Source of the DNA: Peribacillus frigoritolerans
GTDB taxonomy: Bacteria; Bacillota; Bacilli; Bacillales; DSM-1321
Length of the DNA: 32,753 bases
Direction of reading: 5' to 3'
Assembly: GCF_030676415.1 (NCBI RefSeq)
Contig: NZ_JAUUTW010000048.1
Span: 1 to 32,753 of the forward strand
Positions 1 to 8,226 of the stretch are shown one piece after another (position 1 is the stretch's first letter; the number at the start of each line of letters is the position of its first letter). The notes under the pieces were generated by a model. It did no database searches. It saw only the letters and a list, made by a program, of their open reading frames with translations, and had not been told where the DNA came from. The translations under genes and the position numbers were made by a program.

Positions 1-69
1 GATAGGTCAGAGGTGGAAGCGTGGCGACATGTGGAGCTGACTGATACTAATAGATCGAGGACTTAACCA
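1..69 (+). rRNA. rrl: 23S rRNA, 3' end (partial)
   Basis: The first ~69 bases match the conserved 3' terminus of Bacillus 23S rRNA, ending in GGACTTAACC, and a 5S gene follows about 76 bases later. Only the tail is in the window. The exact mature end is an estimate. Confidence 0.9.
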
Positions 70-108
70 ACGCTTTAAAAAAATGAAATACCTTCTTATA
101 TTATCTAG

Positions 109-135
109 TTTTGAAGGAATGAAAATTCTTCAAAA
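109..135 (+). other. Stem-loop in the 23S-5S spacer, likely processing stem
   Basis: TTTTGAAG and CTTCAAAA form a perfect 8-bp stem, extended by GAAT/AATT, in the spacer just before 5S. Spacer hairpins of this kind are usual in Bacillus rRNA precursors; a role in maturation is inference. Confidence 0.4.
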
Positions 136-145
136 ATGAATATAG

Positions 146-261
<116 letters not shown>

Positions 262-306
262 TATTCATTTAAATCTTTAAATGGGTTTTAGGAAACATTA
301 TATTAT

Positions 307-381
307 TCCGCAGTAGCTCAGTGGTAGAGCATTCGGCTGTTAACCGAACGGTCGTAGGTTCGAGTCCTACCTGCGGAGCCA
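307..381 (+). tRNA. tRNA-Asn (anticodon GTT)
   Basis: Cloverleaf with acceptor arms TCCGCAG/CTGCGGA, anticodon loop CTGTTAA (GTT) and an encoded CCA. First tRNA after 5S, as in several Bacillus rrn operons. Confidence 0.95.
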
Positions 382-384
382 TAT

Positions 385-457
385 GCTTCCATAGCTCAGT
401 AGGTAGAGCACTTCCATGGTAAGGAAGAGGTCAGCGGTTCGAATCCGCTTGGGAGCT
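385..457 (+). tRNA. tRNA-Thr (anticodon GGT)
   Basis: Acceptor GCTTCCA pairs with TGGGAGC (one G-T pair) and the anticodon loop ATGGTAA gives GGT. CCA is not encoded (the sequence after the discriminator is TCC), so it needs the CCA-adding enzyme. Confidence 0.93.
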
Positions 458-488
458 TCCCAATCTATCTATGAACACAAAACAGTTC

Positions 489-563
489 GGCCCGTTGGTC
501 AAGCGGTTAAGACACCGCCCTTTCACGGCGGTAACACGGGTTCGAATCCCGTACGGGTCACCA
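489..563 (+). tRNA. tRNA-Glu (anticodon TTC)
   Basis: Cloverleaf with anticodon TTC in the loop CTTTCAC, T-arm GGGTTCGAATCCC and an encoded CCA. Confidence 0.95.
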
Positions 564-580
564 TTTTAAATCATTAATCC

Positions 581-656
581 GGAGGATTAGCTCAGCTGGG
601 AGAGCATCTGCCTTACAAGCAGAGGGTCGGCGGTTCGATCCCGTCATCCTCCACCA
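581..656 (+). tRNA. tRNA-Val (anticodon TAC)
   Basis: Acceptor GGAGGAT/ATCCTCC, anticodon loop CTTACAA (TAC), encoded CCA. Confidence 0.95.
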
Positions 657-671
657 TTTTATTCTTTACTT

Positions 672-747
<76 letters not shown>

Positions 748-765
748 TTTACAACCATATATTGC

Positions 766-849
766 GGAGGGGTAGCGAAGTGGCTAAACGCGGCGGACTG
801 TAAATCCGCTCCTTCGGGTTCGGCAGTTCGAATCTGCCCCCCTCCACCA
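766..849 (+). tRNA. tRNA-Tyr (anticodon GTA)
   Basis: Class II tRNA of 84 bases with a long variable arm (CTCCTTCGGGTTCGG region), anticodon loop CTGTAAA (GTA) and an encoded CCA. Confidence 0.95.
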
Positions 850-953
850 TTTTAATAAAATCCTGTGGATCAGTTATATATTCTCTGTATTGGGGAAATA
901 TATGATTACCACCTTTTTATTTTGTTGAACATTAATCATTGCATATCATATAT

Positions 954-1028
954 TGGGCTATAGCCAAGCGGTAAGGCAACGGATTTTGATTCCGTCATGC
1001 GAAGGTTCGATCCCTTCTAGCCCAGCCA
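954..1028 (+). tRNA. tRNA-Gln (anticodon TTG)
   Basis: Acceptor TGGGCTA/TAGCCCA, anticodon loop TTTTGAT (TTG), encoded CCA. It lies ~105 bases after tRNA-Tyr, the widest gap in the cluster. Confidence 0.95.
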
Positions 1029-1031
1029 TTT

Positions 1032-1103
1032 GCGGAAGTAGTTCAGTGGTAGAATACAACCTTGCCAAGGTTGGGGTCGCGGGTTCGAATCCCGTCTTCC
1101 GCT
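1032..1103 (+). tRNA. tRNA-Gly (anticodon GCC)
   Basis: Acceptor GCGGAAG/CTTCCGC, anticodon loop TTGCCAA (GCC). CCA is not encoded. Confidence 0.94.
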
Positions 1104-1124
1104 TAATATATTTTAAATCCCTTA

Positions 1125-1200
1125 GGGGCCTTAGCTCAGCTGGGAGAGCGCCTGCCTTGCACGCAGGAGGTCAGCGGTTCGATCCCGCTAGGCTCCACCA
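1125..1200 (+). tRNA. tRNA-Ala (anticodon TGC)
   Basis: Acceptor GGGGCCT/AGGCTCC (one G-T pair), anticodon loop CTTGCAC (TGC), encoded CCA. Last tRNA before the terminator. Confidence 0.95.
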
Positions 1201-1224
1201 TCAACTACATACACCAAAACTTAC

Positions 1225-1258
1225 GTCTTAAGCCAAAAATGGTTTAAGACTTTTTTTT
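1225..1258 (+). terminator. Rho-independent terminator of the rRNA/tRNA operon
   Basis: GTCTTAAGCC pairs with GGTTTAAGAC (one wobble) and eight T follow. It sits 24 bases after tRNA-Ala. Confidence 0.9.
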
Positions 1259-1359
1259 GTTTAAGACATAATTGGGTAAACTAATCCCCAGAAAGATATT
1301 TTTTCACGGAAAACATAAGTGATAAAAAAATGTGCATCTTTATACATGGAAATGTCGAG

Positions 1360-1387
1360 TTGAACCAATCGGCATATACGATATAAA
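1360..1387 (+). promoter_or_regulatory. Possible SigA promoter for rocF
   Basis: TTGAAC (1360-1365), a 16-base spacer and TATAAA (1382-1387). The predicted start (~1394) would put the ribosome-binding site at the very 5' end of the mRNA, so another promoter is possible. No SigL (-24/-12) site was evident. Confidence 0.35.
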
Positions 1388-1408
1388 ATGATGGAAAGGG
1401 GGAATTGT

Positions 1409-2311
1409 ATGTCTATTCAGAAAATTTCCGTCATCGGATTGCCTATGGACCTTGGTCAAGCAAGGCGGGGAGTGGATATGGGACCTAGTGCCATTCGCTG
1501 CGCAGAGATTGTCGAGCGTCTTGAAAAGTTGAATATAGAAGTAGAGGATTTAGGAGATATAATTGTAGGGCGTCCTGAAAATGCAGATGAGCCTGGGACA
1601 AATCTTAAAAACTTACCGCTTGTAGCAAAAGGTAACTCCCTGTTAGCTACAAGAGTTGATGAAATAATAGAAGGAGGTTCCTTTCCGCTTGTATTGGGAG
1701 GAGACCATTCAATAGCAATAGGTACACTGGCAGGAGTCGCAAAGCACTATGAAAATGTAGGTGTGATTTGGTACGACGCACATGGAGACTTAAATACGGA
1801 AAATACTTCACCATCAGGGAATATACACGGTATGCCCCTAGCTGTCAGTATTGGGATTGGACATCCGGACCTAATCAATATCCATGGTTTTGCCCCAAAA
1901 GTGAAACCGGAAAACATCGTAATAATTGGGGCAAGGTCATTGGATGAAGGGGAAAAAGAACTTATCCGTAAGAAAGGGATTAAAGTATTCACGATGCATG
2001 AGATCGACCGCATGGGAATGACACGGGTAATGGAAGAATGCATTGATTATTTAAGGGAAAGGACGGATGGGGTCCACCTTTCATTGGATTTGGATGGAGT
2101 TGACCCAGCAGATGCACCCGGAGTGGGGACACCGGTGATTGGTGGTATAAGTTATCGGGAAAGTCATTTGGCCATGGAAATGCTTGCGGAATCCAACTTG
2201 ATTACATCAGCTGAATTCGTTGAAGTGAATCCCATTTTAGATGAGCGAAATAAGACGGCGATCGTTGCCGTGGCCCTAATGGGTTCGCTATTTGGAGAAA
2301 AGTTATTATAA
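1409..2311 (+). CDS. rocF: Arginase
   Basis: Arginase hydrolyses L-arginine to ornithine and urea, the first step of arginine catabolism in the cytosol. The 300-aa length is normal for the family. The manganese ligands are visible: H100 in GGDHS, D123/H125/D127 in DAHGD, and D227/D229 in SLDLDGVDP. I start at 1409 because AAAGGGGG ends six bases before it; an in-frame ATG at 1388 has no ribosome-binding site. It is a single-gene unit between the tRNA terminator and its own terminator at 2327. B. subtilis keeps rocF with rocD and rocE; the lone position beside sigW differs from that. Regulation is not evident from sequence. Confidence 0.95.
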   Translation: MSIQKISVIGLPMDLGQARRGVDMGPSAIRCAEIVERLEKLNIEVEDLGDIIVGRPENADEPGTNLKNLPLVAKGNSLLATRVDEIIEGGSFPLVLGGDHSIAIGTLAGVAKHYENVGVIWYDAHGDLNTENTSPSGNIHGMPLAVSIGIGHPDLINIHGFAPKVKPENIVIIGARSLDEGEKELIRKKGIKVFTMHEIDRMGMTRVMEECIDYLRERTDGVHLSLDLDGVDPADAPGVGTPVIGGISYRESHLAMEMLAESNLITSAEFVEVNPILDERNKTAIVAVALMGSLFGEKLL

Positions 2312-2326
2312 CTGAAAAAATAAAAG

Positions 2327-2362
2327 AAACAGTAACCGGCTTGTAATGGGTTACTGTTTTTT
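2327..2362. terminator. Terminator after rocF, probably bidirectional
   Basis: AACAGTAACC pairs with GGTTACTGTT and a T-run follows on the plus strand. The minus strand is also T-rich after the stem, so it may stop the convergent Spo0E-like gene too. Confidence 0.8.
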
Positions 2363-2449
2363 ATATGCTAGAAGACGTAGGTTTATTTACCAGGGTGTAT
2401 GTAACAGGAACATTTCTATAGATAAATGGTTGCAATCGTATATACATAT

Positions 2450-2635
2450 TCACTTGAGGGCACGTCTGTCTGTAAGATCTCCATTTTTAGTTAAATGGAT
2501 GTATTGGATGATTAAAGAATCCAGTTTGCTGCTAACTTCAACAACTTCATTATCCACCATCGAAGAACGGGACGCCAAAAACATCATTTTCTGTCTGTAT
2601 TGTTCAATATGGTCTAAAATTTGTTCTGCAGTCAT
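2450..2635 (-). CDS. Spo0E-like aspartyl-phosphate phosphatase
   Basis: This 61-aa protein looks like the Spo0E family (Spo0E, YisI, YnzD), small helical-hairpin phosphatases that strip phosphate from Spo0A~P and delay sporulation. The family signature is the second helix with S-x-x-L/K-L-D-x-L-I-x-x-Y; here it is SSKLDSLIIQY near residues 38-48. The first helix (EQILDHIEQYRQKM) fits the hairpin. I start at the ATG at 2635, with GGGAG 11 bases upstream; a GTG at 2647 in the same frame lies inside that ribosome-binding region. It is on the opposite strand to its neighbours, between rocF and sigW. Substrate specificity (Spo0A or another regulator) cannot be told from sequence. Confidence 0.75.
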   Translation of the reverse strand: MTAEQILDHIEQYRQKMMFLASRSSMVDNEVVEVSSKLDSLIIQYIHLTKNGDLTDRRALK

Positions 2636-2742
2636 ATAGAGAATCACTCCCTTGGATTTTACAATTTCTTACTATATAGCCCTGTTTTTTTTTTCTTAAA
2701 CATAAAATGTAAAACTTTGTTAAAATTAATGTATTGAATTTT

Positions 2743-2768
2743 TGAAACCTTTCAGCTTGCGATTCGTA
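2743..2768 (+). promoter_or_regulatory. SigW autoregulatory promoter
   Basis: TGAAAC (2743-2748), exactly 16 bases, then CGTA (2765-2768). This is the consensus for SigW-type ECF promoters, placed 39 bases before sigW, so sigW-rsiW is predicted to be self-activating as in B. subtilis. Confidence 0.9.
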
Positions 2769-2807
2769 GTAATCGTATAGCCGCATGAGCGGGGGTAATA
2801 CCGGAAA

Positions 2808-3371
2808 ATGGATGCACTCATTAAAGAGAGAATTAATCAAGTATTAAAGGGAGACCATAATGCATTTGGGGAAATTGTCGAAATTTACAAGGACAAAGTT
2901 TTCCAAATATGTTTCAGGATGCTCGGAAACAGGCAAGAAGCAGAAGATTTGGCACAAGAGGCCTTTGTAAGGGCCTACGTAAATATTCGAAGTTTCAATA
3001 TACAAATGAAATTTTCTACATGGTTATATCGGATTGCGACCAATCTTTGTATTGACCGGCTTCGCAAGAAAAAACCGGATTACTATTTAGATGCAGAGGT
3101 GGCAGGAACAGAGGGATTGAATATGTATTCCCAAATTGCATCGGATATGGCGAAACCCGAGGAAGAGGTTGAATCTTTAGAATTACAGGAAACCATTCAA
3201 GCGGAAATAATGAAATTGCCCGATAAATACCGATCGGTAATCGTATTGAAGTATATTGAAGAGTTATCTCTAAAGGAAATCAGTGAAATACTCGATTTGC
3301 CGGTCGGTACGGTTAAGACGAGGATACATCGCGGTCGGGAAGCCTTGCGTAAACAACTACGCCATTTATAA
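2808..3371 (+). CDS. sigW: ECF RNA polymerase sigma factor SigW
   Basis: SigW directs RNA polymerase to cell-envelope-stress genes (antibiotics, antimicrobial peptides, alkaline shock). The 187-aa length is the same as in B. subtilis. Region 2 is present at about residues 20-90 (CFRMLGNRQEAEDLAQEAF, then FSTWLYRIATNLCIDRLR) and region 4 at about 130-185 (LPDKYRSVIVLKYIEELSLKEI, then LPVGTVKTRIHRGREALR). It is followed 16 bases later by its anti-sigma factor rsiW and preceded by a consensus SigW promoter. The identification rests on the promoter, the partner and the neighbourhood (cdaA-cdaR-glmM downstream, as in B. subtilis), not only the fold. Confidence 0.95.
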   Translation: MDALIKERINQVLKGDHNAFGEIVEIYKDKVFQICFRMLGNRQEAEDLAQEAFVRAYVNIRSFNIQMKFSTWLYRIATNLCIDRLRKKKPDYYLDAEVAGTEGLNMYSQIASDMAKPEEEVESLELQETIQAEIMKLPDKYRSVIVLKYIEELSLKEISEILDLPVGTVKTRIHRGREALRKQLRHL

Positions 3372-3387
3372 AAAGAAGGTGAGAAAA

Positions 3388-4011
3388 ATGAACTGCCATG
3401 AGGAAATCATTGAATATATGCATGATTATTTAGATGAGGACATCAAACCGGAGCATAAAGAAGTTTTACGGGAGCACTTGCATAACTGTGCTGAATGCCG
3501 GGATTACTTTCATGAAATGAAAAAGGCGGTCGCTCTAGTACAAAGCACTTCCCATATAAAGGCCCCGGATGACTTTACAGCAAAGGTTATGGCTCAATTG
3601 CCAAAGGAAACGAAAACAACAGGTGCCAAACGTTGGTTCAAAAGCCATCCCTTCATGACAGCGGCAGCGATGTTCATCATATTGATGACAGGATCTGTTT
3701 TTTCCACTTATAATCAGGACGAACATTTCTCCGTATCAAAGCAGCCTAACTTAGTGGTCGAAGGTGAAACGGTGATTGTGCCTGAGGGTGAGACAATCAA
3801 GGGAAATGTGGTAGTTCAAAATGGTAACATTCAAATAGATGGTGAAGTAGAGGGAGACGTGACAGTCATAAATGGGCATAAATATATGTCTAAAGCAGGG
3901 AATGTGACTGGGAGCATCCATGTTATTGACCAAGCTTTTGAGTGGATGTGGTATAAAGTAAAGGACACTGCAACCTCGTTGGTTCCTGCTAAAGAGGAGA
4001 AAAAGGAATAA
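3388..4011 (+). CDS. rsiW: Anti-sigma-W factor RsiW
   Basis: Single-pass membrane protein that holds SigW inactive until it is cut by PrsW and then RasP. The 207-aa protein has the zinc anti-sigma (ZAS) motif H30-x3-C34-x2-C37 in a cytoplasmic N-terminal domain, one transmembrane segment at about residues 88-108, and an extracellular tail rich in short beta-like repeats. I start at 3388, where AGAAGGTGAG lies just upstream; a longer in-frame ORF beginning at 3283 would overlap sigW and has no ribosome-binding site. It is co-transcribed with sigW. Confidence 0.93.
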   Translation: MNCHEEIIEYMHDYLDEDIKPEHKEVLREHLHNCAECRDYFHEMKKAVALVQSTSHIKAPDDFTAKVMAQLPKETKTTGAKRWFKSHPFMTAAAMFIILMTGSVFSTYNQDEHFSVSKQPNLVVEGETVIVPEGETIKGNVVVQNGNIQIDGEVEGDVTVINGHKYMSKAGNVTGSIHVIDQAFEWMWYKVKDTATSLVPAKEEKKE

Positions 4012-4017
4012 GGAATA

Positions 4018-4077
4018 GAAGCTGGGAGGGGGCATCGTTTTTCATTTACGGTGACTTCGCTCAGCTTTATTTTTTTA
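4018..4077 (+). terminator. Weak candidate terminator after rsiW
   Basis: AAGCTG and CAGCTT can pair across a ~37-base loop and are followed by TATTTTTTT. The large loop makes this uncertain. Confidence 0.3.
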
Positions 4078-4137
4078 AGGGAAGGGAACCATTTTTCATG
4101 ATTCGTTTTCCCTATGTAAATTTCTCATACTAGTTTT

Positions 4138-4166
4138 TAGATGTATCATTTAAAAAATGGTATACT
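4138..4166 (+). promoter_or_regulatory. Possible promoter of the cdaA-cdaR-glmM operon
   Basis: An extended -10, TGG-TATACT (-10 at 4161-4166), lies 64 bases before cdaA. The -35 is poor (TAGATG, 17-base spacing), which an extended -10 can compensate for. Confidence 0.45.
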
Positions 4167-4229
4167 ATTAAGGTTATCGTATAAAGATTGTAATTGGTAT
4201 TTGGAGTAATACTGACTGGAGGAAACAAC

Positions 4230-5054
4230 ATGTCTTTAACCAATTTGACTGTTTGGGACTATGTAGTAAATTTCATTGATATTCTCCTTGTATGGTTTGT
4301 GATATATAAATTGTTAACTATTATTCGAGGCACGAAGGCTATTCAGCTGCTAAAAGGAATTTTTGTAATTGTCATTGTAAAAAGCTTAAGCAACCTGTTT
4401 GGTTTCAATACACTCGGATGGTTAATGGCACAAGTCATGAATTGGGGAGTATTGGCGATTCTCGTCATTTTTCAACCTGAACTGAGAAGGGCACTTGAAC
4501 AATTAGGACGCGGGAAGCTCTTTGCAAGGGGCACCGTTCCAGAAGAGAATCAGCAAGAGCGTTTAGTCGAAGAAATCCTAAAGGCGTCCACTTATATGGC
4601 AAAAAGGCGGATTGGAGCCTTGATTACTATAGAAAAAGGTACGGAGCTGGGGGATTATGTTGAAACGGGGATACCCCTAAAATCCTATATTTCTTCAGAA
4701 CTGCTCATTAATATCTTCATCCCTAATACGCCGCTCCATGATGGCGCAGTTATTTTGCAAAATAACCAGGTGGCGGCTGCAGCTTGCTATTTGCCATTAT
4801 CAGAGAGTCCATTCATATCAAAGGAACTTGGCACACGGCATAGGGCAGCCATAGGCATGAGTGAAGTTACGGATAGTCTTACGATTGTCGTTTCAGAAGA
4901 AACGGGAGGGATATCCGTCACTAAAAACGGGGAACTTTACCGGGATTTGAATCAAGAATCATTTAAGGCCATGCTTACAAGTGAACTGGTAGTGGAAAAC
5001 ATCAAATCAACTTCCTCAAGCATCTTTAACTGGAGGGGGAAAAAGAATGGATAA
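4230..5054 (+). CDS. cdaA: Diadenylate cyclase CdaA (membrane c-di-AMP synthase)
   Basis: CdaA condenses two ATP into cyclic di-AMP, the messenger that controls potassium uptake, osmolyte balance and wall homeostasis. The 274-aa protein has about three N-terminal transmembrane helices (residues ~10-85) and a DisA_N catalytic domain with the two signature motifs: D171-G172-A173 and R203-H204-R205. The start at 4230 follows TGGAGG by seven bases; an upstream in-frame ATG at 4194 lacks one. It overlaps cdaR by 8 bases, so the two are translationally coupled. The cdaA-cdaR-glmM order is the conserved Firmicute arrangement, in which GlmM and CdaR are known to bind CdaA. Confidence 0.96.
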   Translation: MSLTNLTVWDYVVNFIDILLVWFVIYKLLTIIRGTKAIQLLKGIFVIVIVKSLSNLFGFNTLGWLMAQVMNWGVLAILVIFQPELRRALEQLGRGKLFARGTVPEENQQERLVEEILKASTYMAKRRIGALITIEKGTELGDYVETGIPLKSYISSELLINIFIPNTPLHDGAVILQNNQVAAAACYLPLSESPFISKELGTRHRAAIGMSEVTDSLTIVVSEETGGISVTKNGELYRDLNQESFKAMLTSELVVENIKSTSSSIFNWRGKKNG

Positions 5055-6417
5055 ATTCACCAATAGCGCTTGGTTTATGAGAATCGTAGCTTTTGCCTTG
5101 GCAGCACTTTTGTTCATTTCCATTAACTTTGAGATGGAGTCGGATAAAAAATCACTTGGTTTATCGACAGCCCCTGAAATCAGTACGGAGACCATCGAAA
5201 ATGTACCGGTTGAAGTGTACTATGACCGTGAGAATCTAGTGGTGAGCGGAGTACCCGAGACGGTTGATGTTACTCTTAAGGGAGCAAAAAGTCTCTTGAT
5301 AAATGCGAAAAACCAAAGGGACTTTAAAGTGTATGTAGACCTTTCTGATCCTGCAATCTCAATGGGGGACAGAACTGTCACATTTAAAATAAGTGAGTTG
5401 AATGAAAAGTTAGTGGCGACGATCGATCCGGAATATGCGGAAGTCAACGTTCAGGAACGGGTGACGAAGGAATTCTCCGTTGAAGCAGAGTATAATAGCT
5501 CTTTACTTGAAGAGGGATATACCGCTGGTCAGCCAACAGTCAGCCCGAAAACTGTCAAAATAACGGGTGCTAAGGATGCAATTGAACAAATTTCCTATGT
5601 AAAGGCAAACCTTGAAATAAGTAAGGGACTTAACGAAACGGTGAACGGCAAGGCAACCGTTAAAGCCCTGGACAGGGACTTGAATAAGCTGGATGTGACG
5701 ATCGAGCCATCTTCTGTTGCCGTTTCCTTAGAAGTGAGCATTCCTTCCAAGACGGTGTCGATAGCACCGAAGCAAACTGGCAAGGTAAAGGATGGCATCA
5801 GGATCACGAGTATAAGTGTCGAACCAAAAGAAGTCACCTTATTTGGTTCGGAAACGAGCCTGGAGAAAATAGATGAAATAAATCTTCCTGTAAATATCTC
5901 GAAAATTGATGGTGATACAGAACTGGAACTCGATCTCAATAAACCGGAAAGTGTACAAAAAATGTCCTTGGGTAAGGCACAGGTCAAGATTCGCACAGAG
6001 AAAGTTGATGTAGATGAAGAGAATGCAGAGCCAGTCGTAGAAGAGGAAGAACCAGAAACTGAACAAAAACAAGAAGAACCAGTAGTCGAAGAAGAAGAAG
6101 CAGAAGAAGAAGAAGAAGATAAGCCGGCTGCCATTGAGTCTAAAACTTTCAACAATATACAAATAGTGCCTGTGGGCATACAGGATGACCAAGATGCCGA
6201 ATTGGAATCCGATGTAACTAGCATCACTTTGCTTGGTGAGGCGGATGATTTGAAGAAAATAACTAAAGACGACATTAATCTTACAGTAGATGTGAGTAAT
6301 TTAGATGAAGGTACGCATGATGTGGATTTGGCGGTAACAGTGCCTGAGGGAGTGGATTGGGAACTGGATTCTAAAACGATTTCGGTCACCATCACACAAA
6401 AAGACGAAGAGACATGA
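5047..6417 (+). CDS. cdaR: CdaA regulatory protein CdaR (YbbR domains)
   Basis: CdaR is an extracytoplasmic, membrane-anchored protein that modulates CdaA. The 456-aa protein begins with a signal-anchor helix (about residues 10-26, FMRIVAFALAALLFISINF region) and continues as repeated YbbR beta domains. Near residues 321-355 there is a very acidic, low-complexity stretch of mostly Glu, with a few Pro, Gln and Val, before the last YbbR domain. GGAGGGGG lies just upstream of the start, inside the end of cdaA. The next gene, glmM, starts 55 bases downstream with no terminator between. Confidence 0.92.
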   Translation: MDKFTNSAWFMRIVAFALAALLFISINFEMESDKKSLGLSTAPEISTETIENVPVEVYYDRENLVVSGVPETVDVTLKGAKSLLINAKNQRDFKVYVDLSDPAISMGDRTVTFKISELNEKLVATIDPEYAEVNVQERVTKEFSVEAEYNSSLLEEGYTAGQPTVSPKTVKITGAKDAIEQISYVKANLEISKGLNETVNGKATVKALDRDLNKLDVTIEPSSVAVSLEVSIPSKTVSIAPKQTGKVKDGIRITSISVEPKEVTLFGSETSLEKIDEINLPVNISKIDGDTELELDLNKPESVQKMSLGKAQVKIRTEKVDVDEENAEPVVEEEEPETEQKQEEPVVEEEEAEEEEEDKPAAIESKTFNNIQIVPVGIQDDQDAELESDVTSITLLGEADDLKKITKDDINLTVDVSNLDEGTHDVDLAVTVPEGVDWELDSKTISVTITQKDEET

Positions 6418-6472
6418 CTTCCTTTAACATCATCATTAATTTCAGTAACGATTCGAAGAAGGAGCGATAAAG

Positions 6473-7822
6473 ATGGGTAAATATTTTGGAACAGACGGAG
6501 TAAGGGGTATAGCGAATAGCGAATTAACACCGGAGTTGGCATTTAAACTGGGCCGTTTTGGTGGCTACGTTCTTACTAGAAATACAGAGAAACCCAAAGT
6601 GCTGATAGGGCGCGATACTCGTATTTCAGGTGAAATGCTGGAAGGTGCGCTTGTTGCCGGTCTTTTATCCATAGGGGCTGAAGTGATGCGACTGGGTGTC
6701 ATTTCGACACCGGGAGTTGCCTATTTAACAAAGGCCTTAAGTGCTGAAGCAGGTGTCATGATTTCCGCTTCGCATAATCCGGTAGCGGATAATGGCATTA
6801 AATTCTTTGGACCGGATGGGTTTAAGTTATCCGATGATCAAGAAGCGGAAATTGAAACACTATTAGATATGGAAAAGGATGAACTTCCACGCCCGGTTGG
6901 CGGAGATTTAGGCCATTTGAACGACTATTTCGAAGGAGGGCAAAAGTATCTCCAGTACTTGAAACAATCAGTGGATGAAGACTTTACAGGCATTCATGTT
7001 GCTCTTGATTGTGCACATGGGGCGACATCTGCCTTGGCCATGCATTTGTTTGCAGATCTTGATGCAGACATCTCTACAATGGGGGCATCGCCCAATGGCT
7101 TGAACATTAATGATAAGGTAGGTTCCACCCACCCTGAAGCACTTGCTGAATTCTTAAAAGAAAAAGGTGCGGATGTTGGACTTGCTTTCGATGGCGACGG
7201 AGACCGTGTCATTGCGATAGATGAAAAAGGAAATATAGTGGACGGCGACCAAATCATGTATATCTGTGCGAAATACTTGAAAGAAAATAACCGTCTGAAA
7301 CAGGGAACGGTAGTTTCTACGATCATGAGTAACCTTGGTTTTTATAAAGGTCTTGAAGAGCATGGTATACAAAGCGCCCAGACGGCAGTGGGGGATCGCT
7401 ATGTGGTCGAGGAGATGCGAAGAGGCGGCTATAACCTTGGCGGCGAACAATCCGGACATATCATCTTCCTGGATTATAACACGACAGGTGATGGCTTATT
7501 GACGGGCCTACAGCTTGTGAACATCATGAGTGATACCCAAAAAACCTTATCGGAGCTCGCTGGCGAGATGAAGAAATATCCACAAACGCTAATTAATGTC
7601 AGAGTTACCGATAAACACGCTGTAACCGATAATGAAAAGGTACAGGAAGTCATCAAGGCTGTCGAAGGGGAAATGAACGGAAACGGTCGTATTTTGGTGA
7701 GACCATCCGGTACTGAACCGCTAGTCCGTGTTATGGCTGAAGCACCGACAGCTGAGGAATGCACTAATTATGTAGATCGTATCGTCGCAGTTGTAAGAGC
7801 GGAAATGGGAATGAACGAATAA
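6473..7822 (+). CDS. glmM: Phosphoglucosamine mutase
   Basis: GlmM interconverts glucosamine-6-phosphate and glucosamine-1-phosphate, the step after GlmS on the way to UDP-GlcNAc for peptidoglycan. It is 449 aa, the usual length. The phosphoserine is S100 in ISASHNP, the magnesium loop is D240-G-D242-G-D244-R, and the phosphate-binding loop RPSGTEP is near the C-terminus. AGGAGCG precedes the start. In B. subtilis and other Firmicutes GlmM also binds and inhibits CdaA, which explains the shared operon. Confidence 0.97.
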   Translation: MGKYFGTDGVRGIANSELTPELAFKLGRFGGYVLTRNTEKPKVLIGRDTRISGEMLEGALVAGLLSIGAEVMRLGVISTPGVAYLTKALSAEAGVMISASHNPVADNGIKFFGPDGFKLSDDQEAEIETLLDMEKDELPRPVGGDLGHLNDYFEGGQKYLQYLKQSVDEDFTGIHVALDCAHGATSALAMHLFADLDADISTMGASPNGLNINDKVGSTHPEALAEFLKEKGADVGLAFDGDGDRVIAIDEKGNIVDGDQIMYICAKYLKENNRLKQGTVVSTIMSNLGFYKGLEEHGIQSAQTAVGDRYVVEEMRRGGYNLGGEQSGHIIFLDYNTTGDGLLTGLQLVNIMSDTQKTLSELAGEMKKYPQTLINVRVTDKHAVTDNEKVQEVIKAVEGEMNGNGRILVRPSGTEPLVRVMAEAPTAEECTNYVDRIVAVVRAEMGMNE

Positions 7823-7828
7823 CTAATC

Positions 7829-7871
7829 CTATGCATAAAAGGAACGAAATTTCCTTTTATGCATATTTTTA
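7829..7871 (+). terminator. Terminator after glmM
   Basis: A ~16-bp stem (TATGCATAAAAGGAA with TTCCTTTTATGCATA) around a ~6-base loop, followed by TTTTT. It ends the cdaA-cdaR-glmM operon and separates it from glmS. Confidence 0.9.
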
Positions 7872-7909
7872 TAAAGAAGTTCTTTTTTGTAGGTAAAGGT
7901 AATAAAGAA

Positions 7910-7939
7910 TTGACCTATGTCCCTTGTTTAAGGTATGAT
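7910..7939 (+). promoter_or_regulatory. SigA promoter of glmS
   Basis: TTGACC (7910-7915), an 18-base spacer, TATGAT (7934-7939). It lies ~78 bases before the ribozyme cleavage site. Confidence 0.75.
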
Positions 7940-8009
7940 TATCCTGATTTACAACTCATTTTTTGAAAATGGTTGTTTTAAAAAGGAGGGTAGGCAAGGA
8001 GAAATGGAT

Positions 8010-8192
8010 TCACAAAAGCGCCTGAACTAAGTCTGGACGAGAAATGGCTTAGTTGACGAGGAGGAGGTTTATCGAATGATCGGCGGATACCTCCCGGCTG
8101 AAGTGCACAGCCGCAGTAATTCCAATCTTAAAACAGTAGGGCAACTTACTGCACAAAGGATTGGAAATGCACAATGGGAAAAAGTCCTTTAG
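8010..8192 (+). ncRNA. glmS ribozyme: glmS self-cleaving riboswitch (ribozyme)
   Basis: The leader carries the conserved glmS ribozyme core: cleavage site A8017|G8018 followed by GCGCCTGAACT, then TAGTTGACGAGGA, GGTTTATCGAATGATCGGC and GGATACCTCCCGGC, with the P3-P4 arms after it (GGATTGG region, GGGAAAAAGTCC). On binding glucosamine-6-phosphate this RNA cleaves itself and the downstream mRNA, left with a 5'-hydroxyl, is degraded by RNase J. It therefore gives product feedback on glmS. Ends are approximate. Confidence 0.95.
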
Positions 8193-8226
8193 GGCATTCC
8201 TTTATAAAAATATATATCAGAGATGA

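Noticed and set aside
953..1231. Open frame of 92 codons across the tRNA cluster
   Set aside because: It runs straight through tRNA-Gln, tRNA-Gly and tRNA-Ala; no ribosome-binding site.
5595..6542. Long minus-strand frame (315 codons) opposite cdaR
   Set aside because: Serine-rich composition is the antisense of the Glu-rich cdaR; no ribosome-binding site and cdaR is well supported.
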